From an uncultured Clostridia bacterium (GTDB taxonomy: Bacteria; Bacillota; Clostridia; UBA1381): 6,991 bases of DNA. A program made the position numbers and the translations under genes. Positions within the stretch are counted from its first letter, which is position 1; the number at the start of each line of letters is the position of its first letter. The notes under the pieces are model-generated. The model had not been told where the DNA came from and made no database searches. It saw nothing but the letters and a program-made list of their open reading frames with translations. The stretch spans positions 8,771 to 15,761 of the forward strand of contig CAJTPP010000060.1 of NCBI GenBank assembly GCA_910578235.1. Direction: 5' to 3'. Below are positions 1 to 5,384 of the stretch, in pieces.

Positions 1-180
1 ATTATCCAGCTTATCCGCCTCTATTACTATCTGTAAATTTTTAAAGAATGATCCGTCGTTCAGCTCAATAAAGCCAAAGCTTTTTGAAATTCTTATATTT
101 CTTATCCAACCTGACACGGTTATCTGTTTTTCACCGTAAGTCTCTGTATCTCTGTACAGACTTTTTATCACTGTTTTCAT
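1..180 (-). CDS. asnS: Asparaginyl-tRNA synthetase, N-terminal fragment
   Basis: This is the first 60 codons of a gene that continues past the left edge. It starts at ATG (178-180, complement) and stays open to base 1. The translation begins MKTVIKSLYRDTETYG and contains GWIRNIRISKSFGFIELNDG near residues 24-43, followed by a FFKNLQIV block. This is the N-terminal OB-fold anticodon-binding domain of class IIb asparaginyl-tRNA synthetases, which attach asparagine to tRNA-Asn in the cytoplasm. The class II catalytic domain lies outside the window. The gene starts 22 bases after asnA ends, on the same strand, with an AAAGGA element about 13 bases before the ATG and no terminator between them, so it is probably co-transcribed. 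Having asparagine synthesis and charging in one operon suggests that tRNA-Asn is charged directly from free asparagine. AspS and LysS share the fold, but the SKSFGFIELNDGSFF pattern is typical of AsnS. Confidence 0.9.
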   Translation of the reverse strand, partial: MKTVIKSLYRDTETYGEKQITVSGWIRNIRISKSFGFIELNDGSFFKNLQIVIEADKLDN

Positions 181-202
181 CTTATACCAAGTATCCTTTC
201 AA

Positions 203-1210
203 TTAAAGTAATTTCATTCCGTTTTCAGAGCAGATTTTACGCATTTCATCCGGCCATACCGAAGCCTGAACCTCGCCTATATGCGCTTTGCCCAGCATAA
301 ACATACACAGTCTCGACTGACCGATACCGCCGCCTATCGTATACGGAAGCTCTTTATTCAAAAGCTTCTTATGAAATTCAAGCTCAAGCCTGTCCTCACA
401 ATCAGACATCTTAACCTGTGCCTTTAACGCATCCTCGTCAACCCTTATACCCATACTTGAAAGCTCATATGCCATATCAAGAAGCGGATAATAAACAAGT
501 ATATCACCGTTAAGTTCCCAGTCATCATAATCCGGCGCCCTGCCGTCATGCTTTTCTCCTGATTTAAGCTCCTTACCTATCTGCATGAGAAATACAGCCT
601 TTTTCTCCCGAAGCAATCTGTTTTCCCTTTCTTTCGGTTCAAGATCAGGATACATATCCTCAAGCTCCTGGGTTGTTACAAATGTAATCTCATCGGGAAA
701 ATTATTTTTAATATCCGCATACTTCTGACAAACTCTGCTTTGTGTCGACTTCATAGCCTTGTAAATATTATTCACATAGCTTTTAAGCGTCTCCATGTTT
801 CTGTCAGACTTTTCAATCACAGCCTCCCAGTCCCACTGGTCAACATACATTGAATGAAGGTTGTCAACCTCCTCGTCACGTCTTATGGCGTTCATATCGG
901 TATAAAGTCCCTCGCCCGCCTTAAAACCGTATTTACCAAGTGTCATTCTTTTCCACTTCGCAAGCGAATGAACTATTTCAAGCTCCGCTCCGCCGATACA
1001 AGGCGCGTCAAAGCTTACGGGACGTTCCACGCCGTTAAGGTTATCGTTAAGGCCTGTTTCCGGACGGACAAACAGCGGCGCGGATATTCTCTGCAGATTA
1101 AGCGCGGCAATTATTTCATGCTGAAAAGTGTCCTTAATAAATTTAATTGCCCTTTCGGTTTCGCGTCCGTCAAGGTTTGACTCATAGTTTTCAAGAATTT
1201 GCAATGACAT
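203..1210 (-). CDS. asnA: Aspartate--ammonia ligase (asparagine synthetase A)
   Basis: A 335-residue cytoplasmic enzyme that makes asparagine from aspartate, ATP and ammonia; the E. coli homologue has about 330 residues. Its fold is that of a class II aminoacyl-tRNA synthetase catalytic core. Visible landmarks are RISAPLFVRPETGLNDNLNG (41-60), which carries the family's N-terminal substrate-site region; a motif-2-like GLYTDMNAIRRDE (101-113); YVDQWDWE (122-129); WELNGDILVYYP (231-242); and a motif-3-like GGGIGQSRL (293-301), followed by the family-typical HIGEVQASVWPDE (310-322). The ATG start is well supported: AAAGGAG lies 8 bases upstream, inside the last codons of the DUF896 gene, and only 3 bases separate the two genes. 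It is the middle gene of a DUF896-asnA-asnS operon. Many Firmicute asparagine genes are T-box controlled, but no T-box fits here. The identification is secure. Confidence 0.97.
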   Translation of the reverse strand: MSLQILENYESNLDGRETERAIKFIKDTFQHEIIAALNLQRISAPLFVRPETGLNDNLNGVERPVSFDAPCIGGAELEIVHSLAKWKRMTLGKYGFKAGEGLYTDMNAIRRDEEVDNLHSMYVDQWDWEAVIEKSDRNMETLKSYVNNIYKAMKSTQSRVCQKYADIKNNFPDEITFVTTQELEDMYPDLEPKERENRLLREKKAVFLMQIGKELKSGEKHDGRAPDYDDWELNGDILVYYPLLDMAYELSSMGIRVDEDALKAQVKMSDCEDRLELEFHKKLLNKELPYTIGGGIGQSRLCMFMLGKAHIGEVQASVWPDEMRKICSENGMKLL

Positions 1211-1213
1211 TTT

Positions 1214-1390
1214 TTATTCTCCTTTATCTATTATTTCAATACTGTCAAGCGTCTGTTTGAAATTCTGACGGATGGCACTAAGATATTCCTTGCGAAGAAC
1301 ATCCCGCTCGGCTATTTCCTCATCGGTCAGGCCAACCGTTTTTGCCTTTTTCGCAAGAGCGTTAATTCTCTCTATTTTCCTTCTTTCCAA
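1214..1390 (-). CDS. DUF896 (YnzC/UPF0291-type) small protein
   Basis: A 58-residue protein with a TTG start (1388-1390, complement). GAGGAGGT, a near-perfect ribosome binding site, lies 6 bases upstream, which decides the start. The sequence begins MERRKIERINALAKKAKTVG and continues LTDEEIAERDVLRKEYLSAI, then RQNFKQTLDSIEIIDKGE. This matches the DUF896 pattern: an N-terminal RIN-LAKK block, then GLT-EE, then LR-EYL--IR-NF. Members are short, highly charged, soluble helical-hairpin proteins. B. subtilis YnzC belongs to the family, and the molecular function is not established. Here it is the first gene of the operon: its stop is 3 bases from the asnA ATG, and its last codons contain the asnA ribosome binding site, so translation is probably coupled. 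It is easily missed because it is short and lacks an ATG. Confidence 0.9.
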   Translation of the reverse strand: MERRKIERINALAKKAKTVGLTDEEIAERDVLRKEYLSAIRQNFKQTLDSIEIIDKGE

Positions 1391-1396
1391 AAGATT

Positions 1397-1404
1397 ACCT
1401 CCTC
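1397..1404 (-). promoter_or_regulatory. Ribosome binding site deciding a TTG start
   Basis: On the minus strand the sequence reads GAGGAGGT, followed by AATCTT and then TTG. It is the only strong Shine-Dalgarno sequence before the DUF896 frame and fixes that gene's non-ATG start. Confidence 0.85.
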
Positions 1405-1424
1405 AAGAAAATATAACTATTTTT

Positions 1425-1453
1425 ATTGTACCCTATTTTTATAAAAAATTCAA
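1425..1453 (-). promoter_or_regulatory. Sigma-A promoter of the DUF896-asnA-asnS operon
   Basis: On the minus strand, a -35 of TTGAAT (1448-1453) and a -10 of TACAAT (1425-1430) are separated by exactly 17 bases. Transcription would begin near 1418, leaving a leader of about 28 bases that holds little more than the ribosome binding site. That is too short for a T-box or riboswitch. Confidence 0.7.
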
Positions 1454-1484
1454 GTAAAACATTAGGACAAAATGCAAAAATAAT

Positions 1485-1501
1485 TATAATTACATAGTAT
1501 A
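1485..1501 (+). promoter_or_regulatory. Candidate -10 region of the 37-residue peptide gene
   Basis: TATAAT (1485-1490) could be a sigma-A -10, with only a weak TTAGGA (1462-1467) as -35 at 17-base spacing. Just downstream, CATAGTATA (1493-1501) matches the CATA-N3-TA form of the -10 recognised by the mother-cell sporulation factors sigma-E and sigma-K, but no convincing matching -35 is seen. The region is very AT-rich, so either match could be chance. Confidence 0.3.
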
Positions 1502-1532
1502 TATTACAAAACGTTGAAAGGAGGAGCTTACA

Positions 1533-1646
1533 ATGGGAGATTGCTGTGAAAGAATGAACAACAACTGCGGCGGATGCAACTTTGATCTTGATATGATCCT
1601 TTGGGTACTTATCATAATCGTTATCGTTACCTGCATGTGCAACTAA
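1533..1646 (+). CDS. Cys-rich 37-residue single-pass membrane peptide
   Basis: A complete small gene: ATG, 37 codons and TAA, preceded by a very strong AAGGAGGAGC ribosome binding site about 6 bases upstream and followed 19 bases later by a strong intrinsic terminator. The N-terminal half (residues 1-20) is polar and holds four of the six cysteines, C4, C5, C12 and C15, in a CC and a CGGC arrangement. Residues 21-33, MILWVLIIIVIVT, form a hydrophobic segment, and the tail is CMCN with C34 and C36. The peptide therefore looks like a membrane-anchored, cysteine-rich micropeptide that could bind metal or form disulphides. Short Cys/Gly-rich hydrophobic peptides are widespread and poorly described in Clostridia, and some Firmicute relatives of this size (YjcZ-like) are spore proteins, but I recognise no named family. 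Its position next to spo0A does not prove a role in sporulation. Confidence 0.78.
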   Translation: MGDCCERMNNNCGGCNFDLDMILWVLIIIVIVTCMCN

Positions 1647-1665
1647 GTTTCTGCTTACCTCAGAA

Positions 1666-1704
1666 AGGACGGCGCTCAATTGTTGAACGCCGTCCTATTT
1701 TCTT
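1666..1704 (+). terminator. Intrinsic terminator of the Cys-rich peptide gene
   Basis: AGGACGGCG (1666-1674) pairs with CGCCGTCCT (1688-1696). Inside, TCAA and TTGA can pair across one mismatch, and an ATTTTCTTTT tract follows. The other strand lacks a good U-tract, so it should act mainly on plus-strand transcripts. It insulates spo0A from the upstream gene. Confidence 0.9.
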
Positions 1705-1786
1705 TTATTTAAGACATATTTTATATCATTTTTTGTAAGTTAATTGTCTATAAATTAATTTTTCTGGAAAATTTTTGAAAAATATC

Positions 1787-1815
1787 TTGATTTAATTTCC
1801 ATAATATGGTATTAT
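1787..1815 (+). promoter_or_regulatory. Sigma-A-like promoter of spo0A
   Basis: TTGATT (1787-1792) and TATTAT (1810-1815) are separated by 17 bases. Immediately upstream, TTTTTGAAAAA (1772-1782) differs at one position from the reverse form of the Spo0A box (TTTTYGACAAA), which would allow autoregulation. The match is weak because the surroundings are AT-rich. Confidence 0.5.
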
Positions 1816-1826
1816 GTATACGGTGC

Positions 1827-1850
1827 TGGAAATAATTGTATTTTGTGAAT
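1827..1850 (+). promoter_or_regulatory. Possible sigma-H promoter of spo0A
   Basis: TGGAAAT (1827-1833) resembles the sigma-H -35 AGGAnnT, and GAAT (1847-1850) its -10 core, with 13 bases between. B. subtilis spo0A is known to have a vegetative sigma-A promoter and a downstream sigma-H promoter, and the same order is seen here. It is not a perfect consensus match. Confidence 0.4.
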
Positions 1851-1892
1851 GCAAGTACCATTTTGTTATAGTTACGATAGGAGGATCAATTT

Positions 1893-2669
1893 ATGAACAA
1901 CAAAATATCTGTTATTATTGCAGATGACAACAAGGAGCTTAATGATGAATTATCAGAATTCATTAAAACACAGAACGATATGACTCTTACAGCTTCAGCG
2001 TATGACGGCGAGGAAGCATACGCTCTCATCCTGGAAACTCATCCTGATGTGGTCATACTCGATCTTGTGATGCCAAAGCTCGACGGTATAGGTGTTTTAA
2101 AAAAGCTGCAAAATTCACCTCTGCCAAAGCGTCCTAAGATTGTCGCTTATTCCATTTCTTCCGCCGCCATCAATATGGCGTCATCAGCGGATTACTGTCT
2201 TTTAAAACCGCAGAACTGCGAGAGAATATGCGAGGTGATAAGAGACATTGCATCTGTGCCAAAAATAACCGCTCTGCCGGTAACATCAAGAATACCTCAG
2301 GCATCGGGAAAAGGTGAAGAAATAGATCTTGAAACAGTCGTTACAGACTTTATACACGAACTGGGTGTTCCCGCGCACATAAAAGGCTATCAGTATATCA
2401 GAAGCGCTATTATGATGGTCGTAGAAAATATGGACTTACTTAACTTTATAACAAAACAGCTTTATCCTGAAATTGCTAAAGCTTACAATACAACCGCAAG
2501 CCGTGTCGAACGCGCTATACGTCATTCTATCGAAGTAGCATGGAGCCGCGGAAAGCCGGAAATCATGAATGAAATTTTCGGCTATACCATTCATACCGGC
2601 AAAGGCAAACCAACTAATTCAGAATTTATAGCAATGGTTGCCGACAGAATACGGCTTACCTTAAAATAA
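1893..2669 (+). CDS. spo0A: Stage 0 sporulation protein A, response regulator
   Basis: The master transcription regulator of entry into sporulation, 258 residues (B. subtilis about 267). AGGAGG lies 8 bases before the ATG. Residues 1 to about 120 form the receiver: acidic pair D11/D12, phospho-acceptor D57 in VVILDLVMPKLDG, switch residue S87 where Thr is usual, and K105 in LLKP. A short linker (about 121-142) leads to the Spo0A-specific DNA-binding domain (about 145-258), which is highly conserved: GVPAHIKGYQYIR (158-170), TTASRVERAIRHSIEVAW (200-217), KPTNSEFIAMVAD (239-251). RVERAIRHSIEVAW contains the recognition-helix region that contacts Spo0A boxes. The receiver is odd. By my alignment with B. 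subtilis Spo0A it is four residues shorter between the switch residue and the lysine, and that stretch is rich in Ser and Ala. The gene stands alone, without spoIVB directly upstream, and has its own promoters and terminator. Confidence 0.97.
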   Translation: MNNKISVIIADDNKELNDELSEFIKTQNDMTLTASAYDGEEAYALILETHPDVVILDLVMPKLDGIGVLKKLQNSPLPKRPKIVAYSISSAAINMASSADYCLLKPQNCERICEVIRDIASVPKITALPVTSRIPQASGKGEEIDLETVVTDFIHELGVPAHIKGYQYIRSAIMMVVENMDLLNFITKQLYPEIAKAYNTTASRVERAIRHSIEVAWSRGKPEIMNEIFGYTIHTGKGKPTNSEFIAMVADRIRLTLK

Positions 2670-2677
2670 CCTTCCCC

Positions 2678-2730
2678 AAAAATACAGCGCGTTCAAAACA
2701 TATGCTGAACGCGCTGTATTTTTTAATTTT
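2678..2730. terminator. Bidirectional terminator between spo0A and copA
   Basis: AAAAATACAGCGCGTTCA (2678-2695) pairs perfectly with 2706-2723, giving an 18-bp stem with a 10-base loop. On the plus strand a long T-rich stretch follows; on the minus strand the stem ends in five Ts. It lies 8 bases after the spo0A stop and just after the copA stop, so it should end both convergent transcripts. Confidence 0.93.
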
Positions 2731-2940
2731 TTATTCAATCCCTGTCACTTCATATCCCGCGTCTGTCACAGTCTTTGTGAGCATTTCGTCAGACACCTGC
2801 GACGACAATGTCACAACTGCCTGACCCCCGTTGTCCAGTGTCACCTGAGCGCTTACTCCGTCAAGCGCGTTAAGCGCGTCCGTAACTCTGCCCGTGCAGT
2901 GCGAGCACATCATTCCATTGATTTTGATTGTTTTTGTCAT
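2731..2940 (-). CDS. copZ: Possible internally started CopZ-like copper chaperone
   Basis: The last 69 codons of the copA frame form a whole HMA/CopZ-like protein: MTKTIKINGMMCSHCTGRV at the start, with the metal-binding CxxC at residues 12-15, ending DAGYEVTGIE. This is the length of a free copper chaperone, which carries Cu(+) in the cytosol to the ATPase. Its ATG (2938-2940, complement) has AAAGGAG nine bases upstream (2950-2956), as good as the sites of the genuine starts here. The preceding linker (about residues 744-759 of the pump) reads like translated intergenic DNA: AT-rich, lysine-rich and holding a small hairpin. I infer either a fusion that kept the old start or deliberate dual output. 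Separate translation is not proven by sequence, and the fused product is certain to be encoded. Confidence 0.5.
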   Translation of the reverse strand: MTKTIKINGMMCSHCTGRVTDALNALDGVSAQVTLDNGGQAVVTLSSQVSDEMLTKTVTDAGYEVTGIE

Positions 2941-5217
2941 AACTTTTTTCTCCTTTATATTTACAGTTTTTGAACTGTTTTTATGCTTCGGTCTAAAAAA
3001 TCTAAGCCTTAACGCATTTGATACCACAAACACAGAACTAAAACTCATTGCCGCCGCGGCTATCATCGGGTTTAGCTTCAAACCCGCTATACCGTAAAGC
3101 ACGCCGGCCGCAACAGGTATTCCCAGAACATTATAAAAAAATGCCCAAAACAAATTTTCCTTTATATTTTTTATTACACTGCGGCTAAGCTCTATTGTGG
3201 TAACCACATCCTGCAAATCGCTTTTCATAAGCACAATATCCGCCGCTTCAATAGCAATATCCGTTCCGGCGCCGATAGCGATACCTACGTCAGCGCGCGT
3301 AAGAGCAGGCGCGTCATTTATACCGTCGCCGACCATAGCCACTCTATGACCCGCACTTTGAAGCTTGCGCACCTCCTCCTCTTTATCCGAAGGCAGCACC
3401 TCCGCAATCGCTCCCGACAAAGCAAGCTTATTCTTAATAGCCTCCGCCGTAACCTTATTATCGCCCGTCAGCATAATAACGTCAATCCCCATTCCCCGCA
3501 TATCGTCAATAGCCTGACCGCTTGTTGGCTTAACCGTATCAGCGGCTGCAATAATTCCCGCAAATTTATTGTCAATCGCAAAATACAGAGCCGTCTTTCC
3601 CTCTTTCGCAAACTGTGTATCCTCCGACGCTTCCACACCATGCCCCCGCATCATTTTATAATTCCCCGCCAGCACCGTTCTGCCGTCTATTTTTCCGCTT
3701 ACACCCTGTCCTGTTATTTGCGTGAAATCTGTAACATAATTTAATTTCATGCCCTCCGCTCTTTCTACTATGGCTTTTGCCAGCGGATGCTCGGACAAAT
3801 ATTCAAGTGAAGCCGCCAAAACAAGCAATTCTTTTTCAGACATGTCATTAGGAGCTATATCCGTCACAGACGGTCTGCCTTCAGTTATTGTACCCGTTTT
3901 ATCCAGCACAATCGTATCTATACGATGCGCTGTTTCAAGGCTTTCAGCCGATTTTGTCAATATCCCGTACTGAGCGCCTTTACCAGTACCCACCATAATA
4001 GCGGTAGGTGTTGCAAGACCAAGAGCGCACGGACACGAAATTACAAGCACCGATATTCCCATTGAAAGCGCAAAGCTTATGCCATATCCAAGCAAAAGCC
4101 ATACTATAGTTGTTACAAGAGCAATAGTAATAACTACAGGCACAAATATCCCGCTGACTTTGTCTGCCAGTTTGGCAATCGGAGCCTTTGAAGATGCCGC
4201 TTCTTCAACAAGCTGTATAATCTGTGACAAAGCCGTATCCGCTCCTACCTTTTCAACCTCAAATTTAAAATATCCGGCTTTGTTGATAGTAGCTCCTATA
4301 ACTCTGTCTCCTATATTTTTTTCAACCGCTATACTCTCACCTGTTATAGCAGACTCGTCTACAGCGCCGTTCCCCTCGGTGATAATGCCGTCAAGCGGCA
4401 CAGCCTGACCGGCTTTTACAATAACTGTTTCACCTATCTTTACTTCTTCTACAGGAACCACTGTTTCGTTTCCGTCCCGCACTACAACGGCCGTTTTCGG
4501 AGATAAGTCAACAAGTTTTTCAATCGCCTTTGATGTTTTGCCCTTAGCGCGGGTTTCGAGAAATTTACCCAATGTTATAAGCGCCAGTATCATTGCCGCC
4601 GACTCAAAATACAGGTTCATCATATACTGCTCTGTAATTGCAGTATCACCTGTCTCCAGACCGTATCCGATACAATATATAGCAATAATACCGTATATAA
4701 ACGCCGCTCCCGAACCTATGGCAATAAGCGAGTCCATATTAGGCGCGCCGTGAAACAGAGTTTTAAATCCGTTTATAAAATACTTTCTGTTTATATACAT
4801 AACAGGCATTGTCAGCAAAAGCTGCGTAAACGCGAACGCAAGTGAGTTTTTCCCTCCGTGAAACACGTCAAGAAACGGAAAATTCCACATATGTCCCATG
4901 GATATATACATAAGCGGAACAAGAAAAGCTATTGACACAACAAGACGCAGCTTCATATTTGAAATTTCATCATCAACCTTTGTGTCTCTTCTTTTTTCCG
5001 GCGCGACTCCCGCAACAGACGCTCCGTAACCTCCTGAAACCACCGCTCCTATTATATCCTCTGTATCCACAATATTTTCGTCAAAATCTACGCTCATGCT
5101 GCCGCGCAGAAGATTTACACTGACATTTTCTACCCCGTCCAGTCTGCATACGCTTTTTTCCACATGAGCGCTGCACGCGCTGCATGTCATGCCCGTAACA
5201 TTAAATTTTTTCGTCAC
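2731..5217 (-). CDS. copA: Cu(+)-exporting P1B-type ATPase with C-terminal CopZ domain
   Basis: An inner-membrane pump that uses ATP to expel Cu(+). It has 828 residues if started at GTG 5217. That start is preferred because GGGGTGAT lies just before it; an in-frame ATG at 5232 has no ribosome binding site. Order of parts: N-terminal HMA domain with GMTCSAC (9-15); about eight membrane helices; actuator loop TGES (292-295); CPC ion site (395-397); phosphorylation motif DKTGT (D439); HP (477-478); TGDN (584-587); GDGIND (630-635). FFYN in helix 7 and MSFSS in helix 8 are the residues that mark the Cu(+)/Ag(+) subgroup. The pump ends at about residue 743. A linker leads to a second complete HMA domain, GMMCSHC (768-774), to the C-terminus. 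This domain can also start on its own (see the internal ATG). Divergent from an HxlR regulator. I see no separate downstream copZ or csoR in the window. Confidence 0.96.
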   Translation of the reverse strand: MTKKFNVTGMTCSACSAHVEKSVCRLDGVENVSVNLLRGSMSVDFDENIVDTEDIIGAVVSGGYGASVAGVAPEKRRDTKVDDEISNMKLRLVVSIAFLVPLMYISMGHMWNFPFLDVFHGGKNSLAFAFTQLLLTMPVMYINRKYFINGFKTLFHGAPNMDSLIAIGSGAAFIYGIIAIYCIGYGLETGDTAITEQYMMNLYFESAAMILALITLGKFLETRAKGKTSKAIEKLVDLSPKTAVVVRDGNETVVPVEEVKIGETVIVKAGQAVPLDGIITEGNGAVDESAITGESIAVEKNIGDRVIGATINKAGYFKFEVEKVGADTALSQIIQLVEEAASSKAPIAKLADKVSGIFVPVVITIALVTTIVWLLLGYGISFALSMGISVLVISCPCALGLATPTAIMVGTGKGAQYGILTKSAESLETAHRIDTIVLDKTGTITEGRPSVTDIAPNDMSEKELLVLAASLEYLSEHPLAKAIVERAEGMKLNYVTDFTQITGQGVSGKIDGRTVLAGNYKMMRGHGVEASEDTQFAKEGKTALYFAIDNKFAGIIAAADTVKPTSGQAIDDMRGMGIDVIMLTGDNKVTAEAIKNKLALSGAIAEVLPSDKEEEVRKLQSAGHRVAMVGDGINDAPALTRADVGIAIGAGTDIAIEAADIVLMKSDLQDVVTTIELSRSVIKNIKENLFWAFFYNVLGIPVAAGVLYGIAGLKLNPMIAAAAMSFSSVFVVSNALRLRFFRPKHKNSSKTVNIKEKKVMTKTIKINGMMCSHCTGRVTDALNALDGVSAQVTLDNGGQAVVTLSSQVSDEMLTKTVTDAGYEVTGIE
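2950..2956 (-). promoter_or_regulatory. Internal Shine-Dalgarno before the copZ-like ATG
   Basis: The minus strand reads AAAGGAG, with nine bases before an in-frame ATG inside copA. A hairpin (ACAGTT 2963-2968 with AACTGT 2973-2978, 4-base loop) lies just upstream and could affect ribosome access. Confidence 0.6.
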
Positions 5218-5292
5218 ATAATCACCCCGCATAAAACTGTATAATAAAATAATTCTCTGATACTGTTGATTTTATTCTATTATTATGCTATT

Positions 5293-5320
5293 ATTTTACC
5301 ATAAATTATTTATTTTACAA
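5293..5320 (-). promoter_or_regulatory. copA: Candidate copA promoter
   Basis: On the minus strand, TTGTAA (5315-5320) and TAAAAT (5293-5298) are separated by 16 bases. The -35 overlaps the predicted -35 of the divergent HxlR gene. The leader to the GTG start would be about 70 bases and AT-rich, with no riboswitch-like structure noticed. Confidence 0.45.
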
Positions 5321-5342
5321 GTACGCACTTTATTGGTATATA
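5314..5342 (+). promoter_or_regulatory. Candidate promoter of the HxlR regulator
   Basis: TTTACA (5314-5319) and TATATA (5337-5342) are separated by 17 bases. The -10 runs into the palindrome at 5341-5360, as expected for an autorepressed gene. Its -35 overlaps that of the divergent copA promoter. Confidence 0.5.
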
Positions 5343-5360
5343 CTATCAAAAAAGATAGTG
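5341..5360. promoter_or_regulatory. Palindromic candidate operator for the HxlR regulator
   Basis: TACTATC (5341-5347), six As, then GATAGTG (5354-5360): ACTATC and GATAGT are exact inverted repeats. The spacing and the TACT...AGT ends resemble the TACT...AGTA palindromes described for YodB/CatR-type HxlR regulators. It overlaps the predicted -10 and transcription start of the HxlR gene. A weaker palindrome, AAGTACGCACTT (5319-5330), lies next to the -35 elements of both divergent promoters. Confidence 0.55.
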
Positions 5361-5384
5361 TGATATATGAAAGGACTGATTAAT

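Noticed and set aside
854..1180. 108-codon open frame on the plus strand within asnA
   Set aside because: It is antisense to a highly conserved part of asnA, with no ribosome binding site or recognisable domain.
1391..1532. T-box or riboswitch before the DUF896-asnA-asnS operon
   Set aside because: The promoter leaves only about 28 leader bases, and no specifier stem or antiterminator was seen.
1395..1679. 94-codon open frame on the minus strand
   Set aside because: It lies antisense to the Cys-rich peptide gene and its terminator and runs through the operon promoter. It has no family resemblance and a low-complexity Ile/Phe-rich end.
2963..2978. Hairpin inside copA as a terminator
   Set aside because: The stem is only 6 bp and AT-rich, with no U-tract on the minus strand; it is more likely a relic or a modulator of the internal start.
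2894..5123. Several plus-strand open frames across copA
   Set aside because: All are antisense shadows of the conserved ATPase, with no supporting start signals.
5233..5366. CsoR or CopY operator before copA
   Set aside because: Neither a TACAnnTGTA box nor a GC-rich CsoR palindrome is present; only the ACTATC/GATAGT and AAGT/ACTT repeats were found.
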